64,000 nucleotides of DNA, from NCBI RefSeq assembly GCF_051020765.1, contig NC_134932.1:3596001-3660000 (forward strand). The letters are read 5' to 3'. This DNA comes from Lasioglossum baleicum. Lineage: Eukaryota; Arthropoda; Insecta; Hymenoptera; Halictidae. Shown piece after piece: positions 24,554 to 37,085 of this stretch. Position numbers and translations under genes: made by a program. A model generated the notes under the pieces. The model was given only the letters and a program-made list of their open reading frames with translations, searched no databases and was not told where the DNA came from. The first letter of the stretch is position 1. Every line of letters starts with the position of its first letter.

Positions 24554-27500
24554 CTTATTTTTGTCACAAGACGAAACAGTTTTTCCGCGTAAAAGATTCC
24601 AATTTTAAACTGTCCAACTTTAAGTGTTTAAACAAATTCAAATATGAATTATATTTGATGTATTTTCTTCATTTTTCCGAAATCTATGAACATTCAAGAA
24701 GACATACGTGTTGATCAGATTGTATTAATATGAGAAAGTTGATTTTTGGCAAAATGTCGCGCTCAATTTCTCGATTCGGACCACTGTGCGATGTAGAGCT
24801 AAATAACTTTTTGAAATGTATTCGGGCATGATTGAAGACATTTTGAAGAATACGCAAAGACCTCCGGCGGGACCTGAGAGAAGTGAAACGATTGAATGTA
24901 AACGATGGTGGCGAGGATCGATGGCCTACAGTTCTCCAGGCTTTCTTTCCACGCTTCTTCACGCGAGCGACGGGTTCTCTCAGTCGTGATTGCATTCAGG
25001 AAGGAAGCCCGAATCGCCGATTATGAATCACCGATTCGTGTAATCGGTGCCTCGTGGGACTCCGTTGAGAATCGAGCTGGGTACGCGGACCTCGTCGTCA
25101 TCCTTCGCCGAGCAACGTGGGAGGATACGGTACGCCGCCGGGTATCGCAATTCGAAGACAGAGGCAGGCCCTCGGTTCTGCTGCAGGAAATGGAAGATCA
25201 ATATACATACATATACTCTCCTGTTTCGCAGTCTCTTCTTTCTTGGACGAGGCCCACACGATCGCAGACCGAGGCGCGCGTCCATTTTCTGGTTAAATCG
25301 AGTGTTCCCAATACAAAGCTGTGGGTCAGCTTGCCGGGGCTACCAGCATTTCTTTCGTTGTTCACCTTCCTTGTTACAATGTTTCGTTAAATGCAACGTG
25401 TGCACCTCTTTTATGAAATATGTACGTTCAAAATCATTTGAAATATAACAAGTTGAAATACAGTCAATATTACTGGTCAGTTATCACTTGTTTATTTTGT
25501 GCTTTATAAACTATTTGCAGGCTCTGATGGAATAGCTTCCAATTCTGAAACGCGTTAAGCAGTGAGTTCGCTGTTTATTTCGATACGCGAATGTCTTTCA
25601 TTGGCCGCAAGCGCCCGTATAACCATGCTTTCTGCTATCGATTCATCCGAGGTGGGATTGGCATCAGAGACCAGTCTGATTGGTCGCGGAAACAGGTGTC
25701 TTATTGTCCGACTACCCGGAGGGTCTCATTGTTTCGACGTCCCAGATGTTAATACAGGGTGCATCTGCATGAAATACGAGGATCCTCGCAGCAGACTACG
25801 TGAATGGGAAACCGAGTGTGAACCATGAGGAAGAGTCTTGATAAATAGTTGACATTTTGAGTTGGCAGACGTCTATCCACCGGAGCAATTGATTCGCAGA
25901 AATCAGGAGATTTGGATTAAAGAAATACATATTGTACTGCAAGTTACCAGCAGAAGCAAACATTATTCGATTAGGCCAAGTTGGACGATCACGACGCGAC
26001 GCGACGCGACGCGACGGTGGAATGGAAGTCAGCGATAAATGTATCCTCGTCGAAGAAAAAGGAATTTTCGCTGATGCAGTGGGAAAGATGATTTCTTCGT
26101 TAGAAGAAAAGGAATCGTGCGCTGGGAACAGGGGGGAACTTTGATTTCGTGACATCAGCTTCCTTCGGCGAGTGGGAGTATTTCATTTGGTTAGATCAGG
26201 AGGGGCTGGCATAACCGCATTAGTCAAGCTGTCGTGCTTCGTTCGAGATCGCTTGTCAGCCGGTCCTTTGACGGGGGCTGCTGCTGCTGCTGCTGGCCGA
26301 ACAATAATTTCATATCTCTGAAAGTGCCGGCCAATCTAGCGCGCATCGTTGCGCTCCGACGCCTTGCATTTCTGATGAATATCGATGCCTTCCTTTTTCC
26401 TCCTTTATTCATGGCATCGCGTATCCTGCCAGACTCGCCACGCGTCAACTACGCTGGGAACGCTGTGCTTTTGTCAGCTTCCCTCTTTCCCCTGCCGATA
26501 TTGCGAACGCGTGAATTTCTATCTCAAGAAACGCATAATTCCCAACATCGAACCCATTATCTATTTTCATTATTGAATTCTTACCGGTACGAAATTCGCG
26601 AATCTGCCAATTTTAACACATTACCGACCGGTGATTACTGCATAATTTTGAACAATCTATGGTTAACGGCTACATACTTTTTCATGAAACCTACAACAGT
26701 GACAGAAATTTTCATTGTCAACTGACATCTGTCACCTTCCACACACAATAACGTTATCTAATATGTACCTTCATTTCAGATTGTAATGTAAAAGAAAATT
26801 TCTATGCTTCCTTTCGGTACAGCAGAATTATTGAAAATCCTATTAAGAGCGGCGGATCGTTATTACAACTTTATCATTGATAATGTTCAGCAGCACTGTT
26901 CCCTGCTTTATTTATCAATTTTTTGAAACATATTGAACGTAAATAAATTTTCATTGAATACAATAACTACTTCAACGCAGAATAAGTACATTACTAGTAG
27001 TCGGCACCTTTGTTTATGCTTGAAACGCTTGAATTGAAAGTTCTCAGTATAATTGAGGGTTCATTACCGAAAATCGCAAAGTACATATTCGGATATAGTT
27101 TCCGCGATGGGAAAGTGTGACCAGCACTTTAGAAAATTGTGACGAGTAACGAACGGCGGAGGTGGAATGCCAAACGTCAGATTTGGTCGGTGACGAATCC
27201 GCCAGGACCTTTGTGCATCCATCAGCCGAGCTACCAGATGAACAACAAAGGGAAAAATGCAGGGAGGAAAGATAATTGCGACGCGACGGGGCGGATGGAG
27301 CTGTGAGAAAATTCAGCTTGACCTCGTCCGTCTGCCACCGCGCGGAACGAAAGGAAACAGACGTTGGTCTAATGAAAACTGTCAAAATTCGGGCCTGTGG
27401 AACGCGTTAATTGAAAACCAGAGGGGAAAAGAATATTTCCGGCCGTTCTTTCACCTATTTTAGCAATGGAAGTCCCAGATTTTTCAAAGCAACTCTTCGA

Positions 27501-27654
27501 AATGAAACTTTTGTTTTTTATCTGCGGAAGCCATTGGCCGGCAGTTTCGCTTAACCGTTTTTAGCGTGATTTTGCGTATCGTTGATATAAATCAATTTCC
27601 CGGCAAATACTCGATTATTTTGGCGAACACGAGGCTCTCGCATTAAACTCGGTT

Positions 27655-27699
27655 CGCGGCGCGGCGCGGCGTGGCGCGGCGCGGCGTGGCGCGGCGGGC
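27655..27699. repeat. (GGCGC)n pentamer tract, longest example
   Basis: Nine or so GGCGC/GGCGT units. Shorter tracts of the same unit lie at 911-929, 5393-5410, 6935-6948, 8018-8033, 22567-22588, 23284-23295, 28689-28704, 44887-44907, 51243-51267, 53571-53582, 55967-55978, 56423-56440, 58731-58741 and 61124-61138. Confidence 0.85.
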
Positions 27700-30212
27700 G
27701 CGATCATGTGTTCGACGGGAAACATTCGTCGCGCGATTGAATTCCAGTGCTCGTGTTTCGCCGCGATTCAATGGAGAAAGTCAGACGCGAACGGGGCCCG
27801 AGCCACGATTTATCGTTGCGTACCAACCCGTCAATCCGCTTGCGAGCGTAGAGCACGTATAATTGGGAGGACTATCGTCCTGGCCGTGTTTAGCTACCTT
27901 TTGTGGGATCAAGGTATTACTACGAGCCGCGCTCCCGTGGCATTGTTATCCGGGCTGGCACGGGGTGGCTTCCATTGTGACTCGCGCCACCCCTATAGGG
28001 GCCGGCCAGGGAACCTACCGAAACGCCGGAAGTTACGGGCCGGGCGCGGCGTTTGCTGTTAAATTTTAGCGCTCAATGAAACACCAGGTCCACCGAAAGA
28101 AATTTCATTCCCGGCGTAAGCGTTCCTGTGAACGCTTCAACGGGAATTTCGCGGCGCTCTTACATCGCCGCTGGAAAGCAATTTTCCGTGGACCGTACTG
28201 CTCGGTCCACAGTTTTTCCACAGAAAAAGTTCTACTCTCCTAGCCGTTTTCAGTTTTTCCCAACCAAAACACTCAGAAATGTTCGAATTGGTCCTGACCA
28301 AACTATTGGTTGGCCAATAAGTCGATTTGATAAGAACGGTCTACTTTTAGAAGCGCAAATGGATTCGAAGTATGTAGTCTGGTAATTACACGTTTAATCT
28401 CAGGGCCGAATCTTGAGTCGTGGACGAACTCTCGAGTGAAAGATGAGCGAAGATAACGCGTGTACGATTCTAGATAAGATTTCAGCGAAGCTTAATGCTT
28501 GCGAAAAAGAAATCAGAGAGGAAGAACGCGAATAACAATTTATAGAACGAAACTGGCTCGTGACAGCATCCGTGCAGATTATATCTAACAAGAGGGCGGA
28601 TCGACGGGGATCGAGGCAGAACATGTCGTATTTCCAGGCTTTTCTTTCGGTTTCATACTTGAAAGGCGACAGATGGCTGGACAAGCGAGCGCCGCGCCGC
28701 GCCGTTCAGCTATTCCTGAGGGAGTCTCTTCTGTTCTCTTCAACTCCCGAGGGTACGAATTTGAAAATAATCATAATAATTACTGGCTGCCACGAACGAG
28801 ACAGTTGCACGAGTGAAGCGAAATCGGAGATTACTCATCCGCCCATTCAGTTCATTGAAAGACAAGCGGAACTGTCCGTGTTCGTACAAAATTGTACATA
28901 TACGTATGTATACTGCACCAAGAACTGTGTTCAGCTCTCATACATGTCCTCAAAAATAGTTGCACAGAAGTCGATTCAGATTGCATACTGTTGCTTTCAA
29001 CAAATTTTAATTTGAAAATTTCAAACAGGAATTTGTTTCTTTCTTCAAAACAATTTTCGAACTTTCAAGTTCGACTAATTCTTCTTCTTTGTTTCGTTGC
29101 AAGTACAATGAAAACGTTTTCGTGTCGCCTCACGTAAGAAGCAGCGACGCGACGGCGGAACGCGTTTCTGCTTCCTAACCGCGAAAAGAGACCATTTGCA
29201 GCAAAATGTAAGCAGAAACTGTGGTTTCTGGTTTCCTGCGACCACCTCGCCCAGATGGGAACATCGAGATATAACACCTGAGGCTACTGTAAATTTAACG
29301 GAACATAAGCGAACCTCGAGAACTTTTGGAGAGCAAGTTTCCACATACTGGCCTAATTATTTGTAGTATGATAATAACACTGAATCCTACTTGGCACGGG
29401 AAAACAGGACCACAGTTCTCTGCGCGATCGTTAATTCATCTTCCTTATAAAAATAATCCTACTATACTAAATAATCCAGAAAGTTTGCAAACGATGCTCG
29501 TTTACTTATCGGTTGATATTTGCGTTTTCCAATCATTTGCGTCAGCCCTGAAGCCCCTGTTTTTCCTTCGTATCGACATCCAGTTGATTATTTTCCAGCG
29601 CGACCGGTACTGGTACTGGTACAAAAAGGACTCGGGGAAAATGAAAAGGACGAAGGGAAAGAAAGCGCGCCATGGCCCTTTGAAGTAGATTAATCCCGGT
29701 GTGGGTCAGACGGACGGATATTGAGCTAAACGTCACACGCACCCCCTGCACAGGGCACAAGTGCGCGGTTGATTCAGCCCCCGTGCAGCTTCTCGTGTTC
29801 GATCCCGGATTGTTTTGATTGACAGGAACAAATACGAGTGACGTGCATCCGTGGGGACATTCTGTTGTCGCGTCGCGGATCTTCTGCTACCGTCTCCCAA
29901 GGGTCGTTTAAGTGAAACCTCTTGATCGACTATTTTACAGCAATGCATATCCGTCCCCGACTTCTCCTGCCAATTTTTCCTTGGTTTGCCAGTTAGGTGG
30001 TAGGCAACTAAATTCGCGACCTTCTGTTTCGTAGTTCTTTGATTGTCCTCTCTGCTCATTCAGTGACCATTCCTTTGTGAACTGTACATCATTGGAAAGC
30101 TCTGAATTTTGCGATTAATTTGATATATAATAAAATACTTGTGCTTAAAAAATATATATCATACAATACAAGGTGTTAATTTTAACTCGAACACCTAAAT
30201 GATCTCTGATCA

Positions 30213-30384
30213 TTCAATACTTTATGCATTTATCGCAAAATTGGGAAGATGAAATTCAAAATTGCTGAAAAATTTCGTGAAATTGAATATGTTTATATAC
30301 GATTTCTCCTCTATGAAAATCATTAAGGGAAGAAATAACATTCAATTAAGTTTCTATTTCTTGCATAAAGATCCGCACAGCCTA
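30213..30384. mobile_element. TAGACTGCGGAT MITE, decayed copy
   Basis: TACTTTATGCATTTATCGCA on the left and TTGCATAAAGATCCGCACAG with CCTAG on the right, about 170 bp apart. Confidence 0.5.
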
Positions 30385-32036
30385 GTGATGAAGATTCTGA
30401 AGTTGGAGTCTAACAAAAATGTATGCTATTAATTTCCTTTGAATCGATATAAAATTCTATTTTGGTTTTGTTAATGTACAGCTATTGGGGGGAACATATA
30501 GGCGTACAATAGATACATAACGTTTCTACTTTTTCAGGAAATTGAGAATTACAAAAAAGGTTTTGGTTTTGATCACCTGAAATCGTAAAATAAATCGTAA
30601 GGCAAGGCATTTTAAATGAACCTGTCGCCGAGCGTTCTCGCTTTATCGCGACAGTGTTTAAAAGCTGTTCGACCGGGTTCTAAATCGGCAACAGTGCGCA
30701 GAGCAGATTAATTGTATCCTCCTCTCCGGAGGAGCAATGTTGCACGGCGCGTCGCGTCGGTCCGGACAGTTGCAAACATTACAGAAACCGGGGGCGGGAC
30801 GGTGGAGCTCGTTAGCAGTAACCGCGAGCGATTTATAATTATCGCGGTACATATCCCTTCGGCGAAAGAGAAACCGAAGCCAAAGTGAGAGAGCGAGAGT
30901 ACGGCTTGATAAAAGCCTGACGCGGCACAGTTTCTCGCGTTTATCCTGAATCATTGGCGCGTACTCGATTCTCGTGACTCTCGGCCGAGAGTACATTTAC
31001 CATTCCGAAATCTCCGAGTATCGCTACGCGGAACCGGGTTCTTAATCCTCTTTAAGCGGGTACACGCTACCCGGACGGGTACGATAAGTCGGCTGGGGCT
31101 GTTTTCGCGTAGATTAGCCATCAAATTCGTATCGTTACGCGGTCGACCTTGGCCCGGCCATATACATAATATCGTTACGTTCTTCAAATATAGGTAGGTA
31201 TACAATTATTGTTGAAATGTATTTTATACGTGAGAAATAAAATGGATCAATTACTCCACGGAATGAACGATCGGTTCGATTTCAGTTTGTTTGTAAAACC
31301 GTTGTTTGCGCGTTCATGTGATCGTCCGACAATTTTCCAAATTGTGTTTTGGACAATTGACAATTAAGGTGGAGTGGGATAGTGCGCCCTAGTTTTTGCA
31401 AAGTTCGACTTTACTTCTACTACATAGAATAAATACAAGCTAGAGAAATTTCGTTCATACTATGATATAATAAAAATAACCAATTAACGCGCACTTGCCC
31501 ATAATCTAAGAATTATATTATCGTGAACGCGATCCAACACCGTAGTGGAACATCCTGAAAAATTCCTCTACACAAAGCAGGGAAACGAACGTTCTATTCC
31601 GAATCGATAAACAACGTATCCAGCGAAGAAATTTCGTGTACCGCGCCCACGATCGCAAATCGTTGCGACCGAGAAACGAGAAATTGGAACCGAGCGTGTT
31701 ATTAGAACGAAAGATCGCCCACGCGATTGATCTTGTTGCCTTCGATCCTTAATTGCCGAGGATAATTGCGCGGACAGGCAGTTTCTATGCTCTGTCTGGT
31801 TGACGTATGTAGCTCTGTTTCAAACGTTCTCGGGATTTTTCTACGGCGGATCGATTGTACCGCTGCGCGCCGCGTAAAGAAAACGTTCGTACGGAAAAGA
31901 CGGCCGAAGGCGGGCGGAACAGAGAGCCGAAGTCACGGTTTGCTTGTTCGTCCCACGCGAGAGAGCCAATATCCAAAGCGGATACGCGATATTGCGATCA
32001 ATGCCATTGGCCTATCTGGAATACGATCCCGAACGA

Positions 32037-32073
32037 ACCAACGCAACGCAACGCAACGCAACGCAACGCAACG
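32037..32073. repeat. (AACGC)n pentamer microsatellite
   Basis: Seven CAACG units. Related pentamers are (GACGC)n at 25991-26016 and (GTCGC)n at 34764-34784. Confidence 0.9.
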
Positions 32074-33306
32074 GACGAACGATCGTGGAACGTGTGAGAA
32101 TACGCGAAGCGACGCGTTTCGAGATCGATTACCGGAGATACACGAGCGCGGTCGCGTCCGTCACTTTTCATTCAAAAACGAGCAGAGGATCACCGAACCG
32201 TGTTAACCCCTTGTCCAGCCGGTAATCCGCCAAGACTTACCCAGACAGTGTTCCGAGTTCCGAGCTCGGAGATTCATCGCCTCGATCGATTTACCGGGGA
32301 ATCGATTTTCACGTCTCGTTCCCGAGCACTGACAAGTGTGTTGCGAAATACGATGGTACGATGCTTCGTCCTGTTGCGATCCGAGAGATTAGAACATGGT
32401 AAATGACCTTGGGTGGTCTTGGAACACTGGTGAAGGGTTGCTGGCGTTGCTGGCATGTGGAGCCAACAACGGTTCTTATACATTTTTTTTTATTATTACA
32501 TATTTATAACTCTAATCCAATCATTTTCAATAAAAATATCATCGTTATTTCTCAGTATGTAATAGTGGAATAGAAAATATGAAACCGGTCGTCTAGATTC
32601 TTGAAAATTTCAGCGGAGGATAGATAATACATACATAATCGCTATAACGCATGGGAGGACCGTTCGCAATTTTCCGGTGGAGGGTCAAGAACACTCGATG
32701 GCGAACTTTCCCGTGGTACCTTTCTCGCCAGCCGTAAAACCTGGTTAGCTTCTCGAAGCCACGAGACACTCCCGACCAAAATGAATTTTTTTCTTTTTCA
32801 TTGCCATTAATAGGGAACACTCGAGTATCTTAAGTAATTATCAAAGGTAATTCAATGAGCGGTTAAAACCCCCGTGAAAAGGCTAGCGGCAGCCATAAGT
32901 ACTAGGCGACTTTGGGGAGCAAATTAAGGGGTTGGGATCGAAGGTCCCGAAGAAAGGACAGTGGTATAAGGAGAAGAGAGAGAGTTGATGAAGAGAGGAC
33001 AAGGCTTTGAGGACAGAACTAGAACTGGTACTGGTACTGGGTCGAGGGTTGCCGTGAATGAAACCGTGAAGGAGCTTGCCTCTTATCTTTCATGTCGTAC
33101 CGAACCGAACCGAAATTGTCTCGAGAGAGTTTTCCTTCTGCTAATACGGTTCTCATGGCGCTCTTCATTCTCCTCGATAATCAATTTTCTCGAACGTCGA
33201 CTGTCAATCGTACAATAAACATTCACTCTTTGCACTCGGAACTATTTTGACACGAGAACTAAACATTTCTTCCGACCTAGAATATTTTCATTTTATATGA
33301 TCACAC

Positions 33307-33508
33307 TGGACTGCGGATGTTTATGCAATTTGAAATTTTTGTAGACGAATTTTAAAAAATTCAAATCAAATATAATCTTATTTTCCGTGGTAGTAGCCAT
33401 TTTATATTTAAAATAAATTAAAATCGTACTAAATTCTATCGTTTTTTATATCCCAGCATCTTTTTAAGATTTTCAAAAGCCATAATTCCATAAAGATCCG
33501 GCAGTCTA
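33307..33508. mobile_element. TAGACTGCGGAT MITE, complete copy
   Basis: GACTGCGGATGTTTATGCAA on the left and CATAAAGATCCGGCAGTCTA on the right, about 202 bp. In reverse orientation its interior matches 10051-10275 and 48550-48716. Confidence 0.7.
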
Positions 33509-35021
33509 ATGATTCTTTTCATGTTATGCATATCAAAGTGATGTACATAATTTACTCTATTTGATATAAAATAATTTAATAACGTCTCTCTTTTATAGCA
33601 TCCGAATATTAGGAAGGAATGTTAGGAAGGATGATCTCTATTTAGAGGTATTTAAAAACTGTGGATAACTACGAAATAACGATACTTTTCTTTAAATGAT
33701 CTGAACAGTTAGCTAGTTTTATACTCGGTTCCGTCGATAAATCGAGCACCGATACATACTGTGTCAGTGTGTCGCTTTGCATACCTCGCACGATCCCATG
33801 AAAAATCGCTCGAAATCCACGAGAGCAACGTCGAACGATCGAATTCTCTGTTCGGAAACGGTGACGGCGCTATAAAGAGAAAATCTGTCGGCTCGAGATT
33901 CGGTATCGTTTTCCTATATGTAATTCTCGTTTCGTGGTCGGTCGCAGAGTTCCATGCACGAGTTCCCGACGAAACTGTCCGTACATGCGTAACGTTTTCC
34001 CGCATGCTCGTTTCCCAGCACGCATCGGGGAACACGAATCGATGAAAGTACTTTCGGTGCGCTTCTAATGTAAGCCAAACGAATTCTGTGTGCCAAGCAC
34101 GCATGAAAAGGCTCCCGACATTACTGGAACAGTTTTAATCAAAGTAAACTTCCCTCCGGGTATTCTCGACGTTGTCGTCGCCGTCGCCGTCGTCTCTTTG
34201 TCCCGCGTACAAGACGAGAGGTTCCTCCCTCCTCAGTGGTTTCATTCATCCGAACCCTCGACCCAGTACCGCTCTTCATCTGTCGTCAGAAGATCGCCAT
34301 CTTCATCAGTATCCTTCGTGTGTGTGTTACATCTCTTCCAGTCGTGTCCTTCGAGGTTCTTTCGCTTCCTGAATTTTTTCCCTCGGTCGTGCCACCGAGA
34401 AAATTTCCTTCACCTTTCTCATCCGCGCGGACGCGGACGCGGACGGTTCTTCGGGATGCACAGTGTGACCAGTACATACATACATACAGCGACACGAGTC
34501 AGTCGCATTAATATTCGGACGCTCTCAAGAAAGCAATAACTTTTTTAACACCAAACCTACCGGAGCCTTAAAAGTAACTGGTACACATGTTCCCTTATAA
34601 AAATGACAAAATTGATTTTATTTAGACTTTGTGCGGCTTCTATTATAATACGTGCTCTACTAAATAAAATCTTTTTATTATTTCAATAATTGTAAAATAA
34701 TGAATCTGGCAACCGATCATTTTGACCGGTGGTGATCAGGGTTGCCATCTGTGAGTCCCGCGTGCGTCGCGTCGCGTCGCGTCGGTTACTTGTATGTACA
34801 TTTGTCGTATCAAACTGCGTCTATTCTGTCAAGCTCGATGATTGCATAAACTCAAATTTTTTTTTAAATAGTGACGCGCGGCGTGTTTTTCCTGGCAAAC
34901 ACAGAACTATTCTATTCATACCATGTTAATGCGGCGTGTGAACTAGGATAACGAGTAGAAGAATGAAACAGTTACATACAACGGAATTCCAGCAGACACA
35001 AAGTAGCGTGGAGCGAATATT

Positions 35022-35212
35022 AAGGGTGGGAAAACAGCTCGCGCGTGTATTTGTTTAACACTTACACACCGCTAGATCGTCTTATGGGCGAGTTGAAGCC
35101 CACAATGGCGGCGCGCGGTACAAAGAGTGAGAGAGAGAGAGCATTAGCCGGAGTCCGTAGCGCTCTCTTTCTATATGATGTGTCGACACATCAATTGATC
35201 ACCCCGGCTAAT

Positions 35213-35269
<57 letters not shown>

Positions 35270-35414
35270 AACGCCGCCATTGTGGTCTTCAGCGCTTCGT
35301 ACAGGCCGCGCAGTCTATCTCTATATGTCTATGGATCCACGCATACGTACACGATTTCAAGACTTCGGTATCTGCGTCGTCATGCCACGCGCGAGCCGAT
35401 TCCCCACCCTTAAA
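35022..35414. mobile_element. Fold-back element with (CT)n core
   Basis: Outer ends TTAAGGGTGGG (left) and CCCACCCTTAA (right) about 390 bp apart. Inside are the pairs CCACAATGGCGGCG / CGCCGCCATTGTGG and GAGAGCATTAGCCGG / CCGGCTAATGCTCTC. The right arm has expanded into about 27 CT units (35214-35268). The 122-codon plus frame with a Leu-Ser run is an artefact of this repeat. Confidence 0.65.
35214..35268. repeat. (CT)n microsatellite
   Basis: About 27 CT units, the longest dinucleotide run in the window. Confidence 0.95.
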
Positions 35415-35518
35415 AAGTTAAAGTGACCGTTATGAAATCAATGACACACATATTGCACCCAATGCAGGATTACGCACGCGAATACATGAATATATTTTCG
35501 ATCGATAGCAGTATGCAG

Positions 35519-35549
<31 letters not shown>

Positions 35550-35551
35550 CT
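35519..35551. repeat. (GGC)n microsatellite
   Basis: About ten GGC units with one GGT. The alanine run it would give in the minus frame has no other support as coding. Confidence 0.9.
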
Positions 35552-36568
35552 GAATAATTTCTTACGGATTTGATCGAGGGTTTGCGAATTTCTAAAAGCG
35601 AGATAAGCAAAAGAGCGGCGTGTTCTTGATCAATTATTTCTACCCTCTTCTTCGATCGATTTATATCGTCATGCACGGATCGTTGAAATTCCAATTGGCC
35701 CCCGCTCTACAGCTTCCACGGCCATAAATTACAAGGGCCACAGACCGGCATACACATCGCTAGCATGTATGTACATACCGGGCAACAAGTTGCAATTACA
35801 AAGTGCCCCCGGTGCAGCGCTCGCATGACTGCCGAACAAATATTTCCTGTCGCGCGAAAAGTCCTTCGCGTGACCTTTCCCTTGGCCCTTTGATCCCTCG
35901 CGAACCCTCCGTTCGCTTCACCGCGAACAAAATCTTTTATTTAAATGCCATACTTGTTTCCAGCATTCGATGGTTTTTGCAGATTCGACCGAATGCAAGG
36001 TCTATAATTATTACCAGCGCGCGGTAAATTGTAGTTATTTACGCGTAAAGATTTCCCCGGTGCGCACGGGATCTCTTTGAAAATTCAGATTTTCACAAAG
36101 GTTCGCAAGATCAAACATTAATTAACTCCCCTTGATTCTCGAGGTAATTTGTAAACTGTAGACTGCAGAAACTGATGCAAATTCATATTTCCAAAGATGA
36201 GTTTAAAATTCAATAAAATAGTCTTCTGTGTACAATAGTGTACATATTGTGTATATGTACATTGTTTGGCTGTGTTTCCGTTTACGTCCGTGCTCGGAAT
36301 TGGATGAAATTTTGGATATACATAGGTTCTTTTTTGACTGAAATGATGATCGTCACTATTACAGTGTGTGTCAATGCTGATTTCAAATCTGAACTCAAAA
36401 TTTGTGTACGATTTTGCAAAAAATCGATTTTCCTGAACAAAACTAATGAAATCATTTTTTCGTAGAAATGAATTGTGGTAATAACCCACTAGTTTGAAGG
36501 TATATTGTATTCTCATATATAAAACACATTCAAAATAATCATAATGATGTATTTGAACGTTTACTTGA

Positions 36569-36770
36569 TGACGTGTATCACTTGACGTATCGCTGCGATT
36601 GTCGCTGGAACTCTTTGTGGGCTATGTGTGACTGTAATGTAATTTAAATTAGATATCTATTTTCCATAATTATATTTTCATTTACACAGGAAGTAAGCTA
36701 AGTATTTTATCATTTTAACTTACAATTAGTTCTCCGCAACGAATTTTTTAACTACCGGTTATACCTTGTT
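36569..36770 (+). repeat. Interspersed repeat R2, copy 2
   Basis: The same sequence as 24365-24553, here about 180 bp upstream of the TATA box of ELO copy 1. It is not present before copies 2 or 3, so the outer promoter region of copy 1 is unique. Confidence 0.65.
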
Positions 36771-36952
36771 ATGATCTATATCGCTAATATTATAAATAAT
36801 GTTGTGGGCTATATTGTGACTAATATTATAATACAGTATAAGACAATGAAAACAGCTGCCGCGTGTCACATCTGCTTACGGTAATCCCATGAACTCATAT
36901 TTGAAGACCGTATCAATTCAAATTAAAATGTATGTATTCTAGTTTCCGAACA

Positions 36953-36990
36953 TATAAATTGTGGGACAGCAAGTTGCAAAGCCTTCAGTT
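36953..36990 (+). promoter_or_regulatory. Core promoter of ELO copy 1 (TATA + initiator)
   Basis: TATAAATT lies at 36953-36960 and an arthropod initiator TCAGTT at 36985-36990. If the A at 36987 is +1, TATA starts at -34, the standard distance. The initiator and about 100 bp of leader are conserved before all three ELO copies, which supports a real promoter. The 5' UTR would be about 99 nt. Confidence 0.65.
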
Positions 36991-37085
36991 CTTTCTGATC
37001 AGTGACCGCGGTTAAACGAAGGTGGATTCTAGTCTGATACATACATATGTATACATATTGTTAGCGGAGACACGAATCGAATAAA

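Larger units (their letters stand above)
22753..36568. other. No gene recognised; long intergenic or intronic stretch
   Basis: Contains R2 (24365), MITEs (30213, 33307), pentamer microsatellites and the fold-back at 35022. A (CTG)n run is at 26279-26295. If the two minus-strand exon candidates are real, part of the interval between them is intron; this stretch would be upstream of both. GC-rich patches at 27.6-28.1 kb and 34.1-34.5 kb could hide 5' exons, but no evidence shows it. Confidence 0.5.

Noticed and set aside
26234..26725. 163-codon frame with Cys run
   Set aside because: The run comes from (CTG)n; nothing else supports coding.
31766..32206. 146-codon frame with repeated NATQR
   Set aside because: Produced by the (AACGC)n pentamer, which is open in all frames.
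35045..35413. 122-codon frame with a Leu-Ser run
   Set aside because: Translation of the (CT)n tract in a fold-back element.
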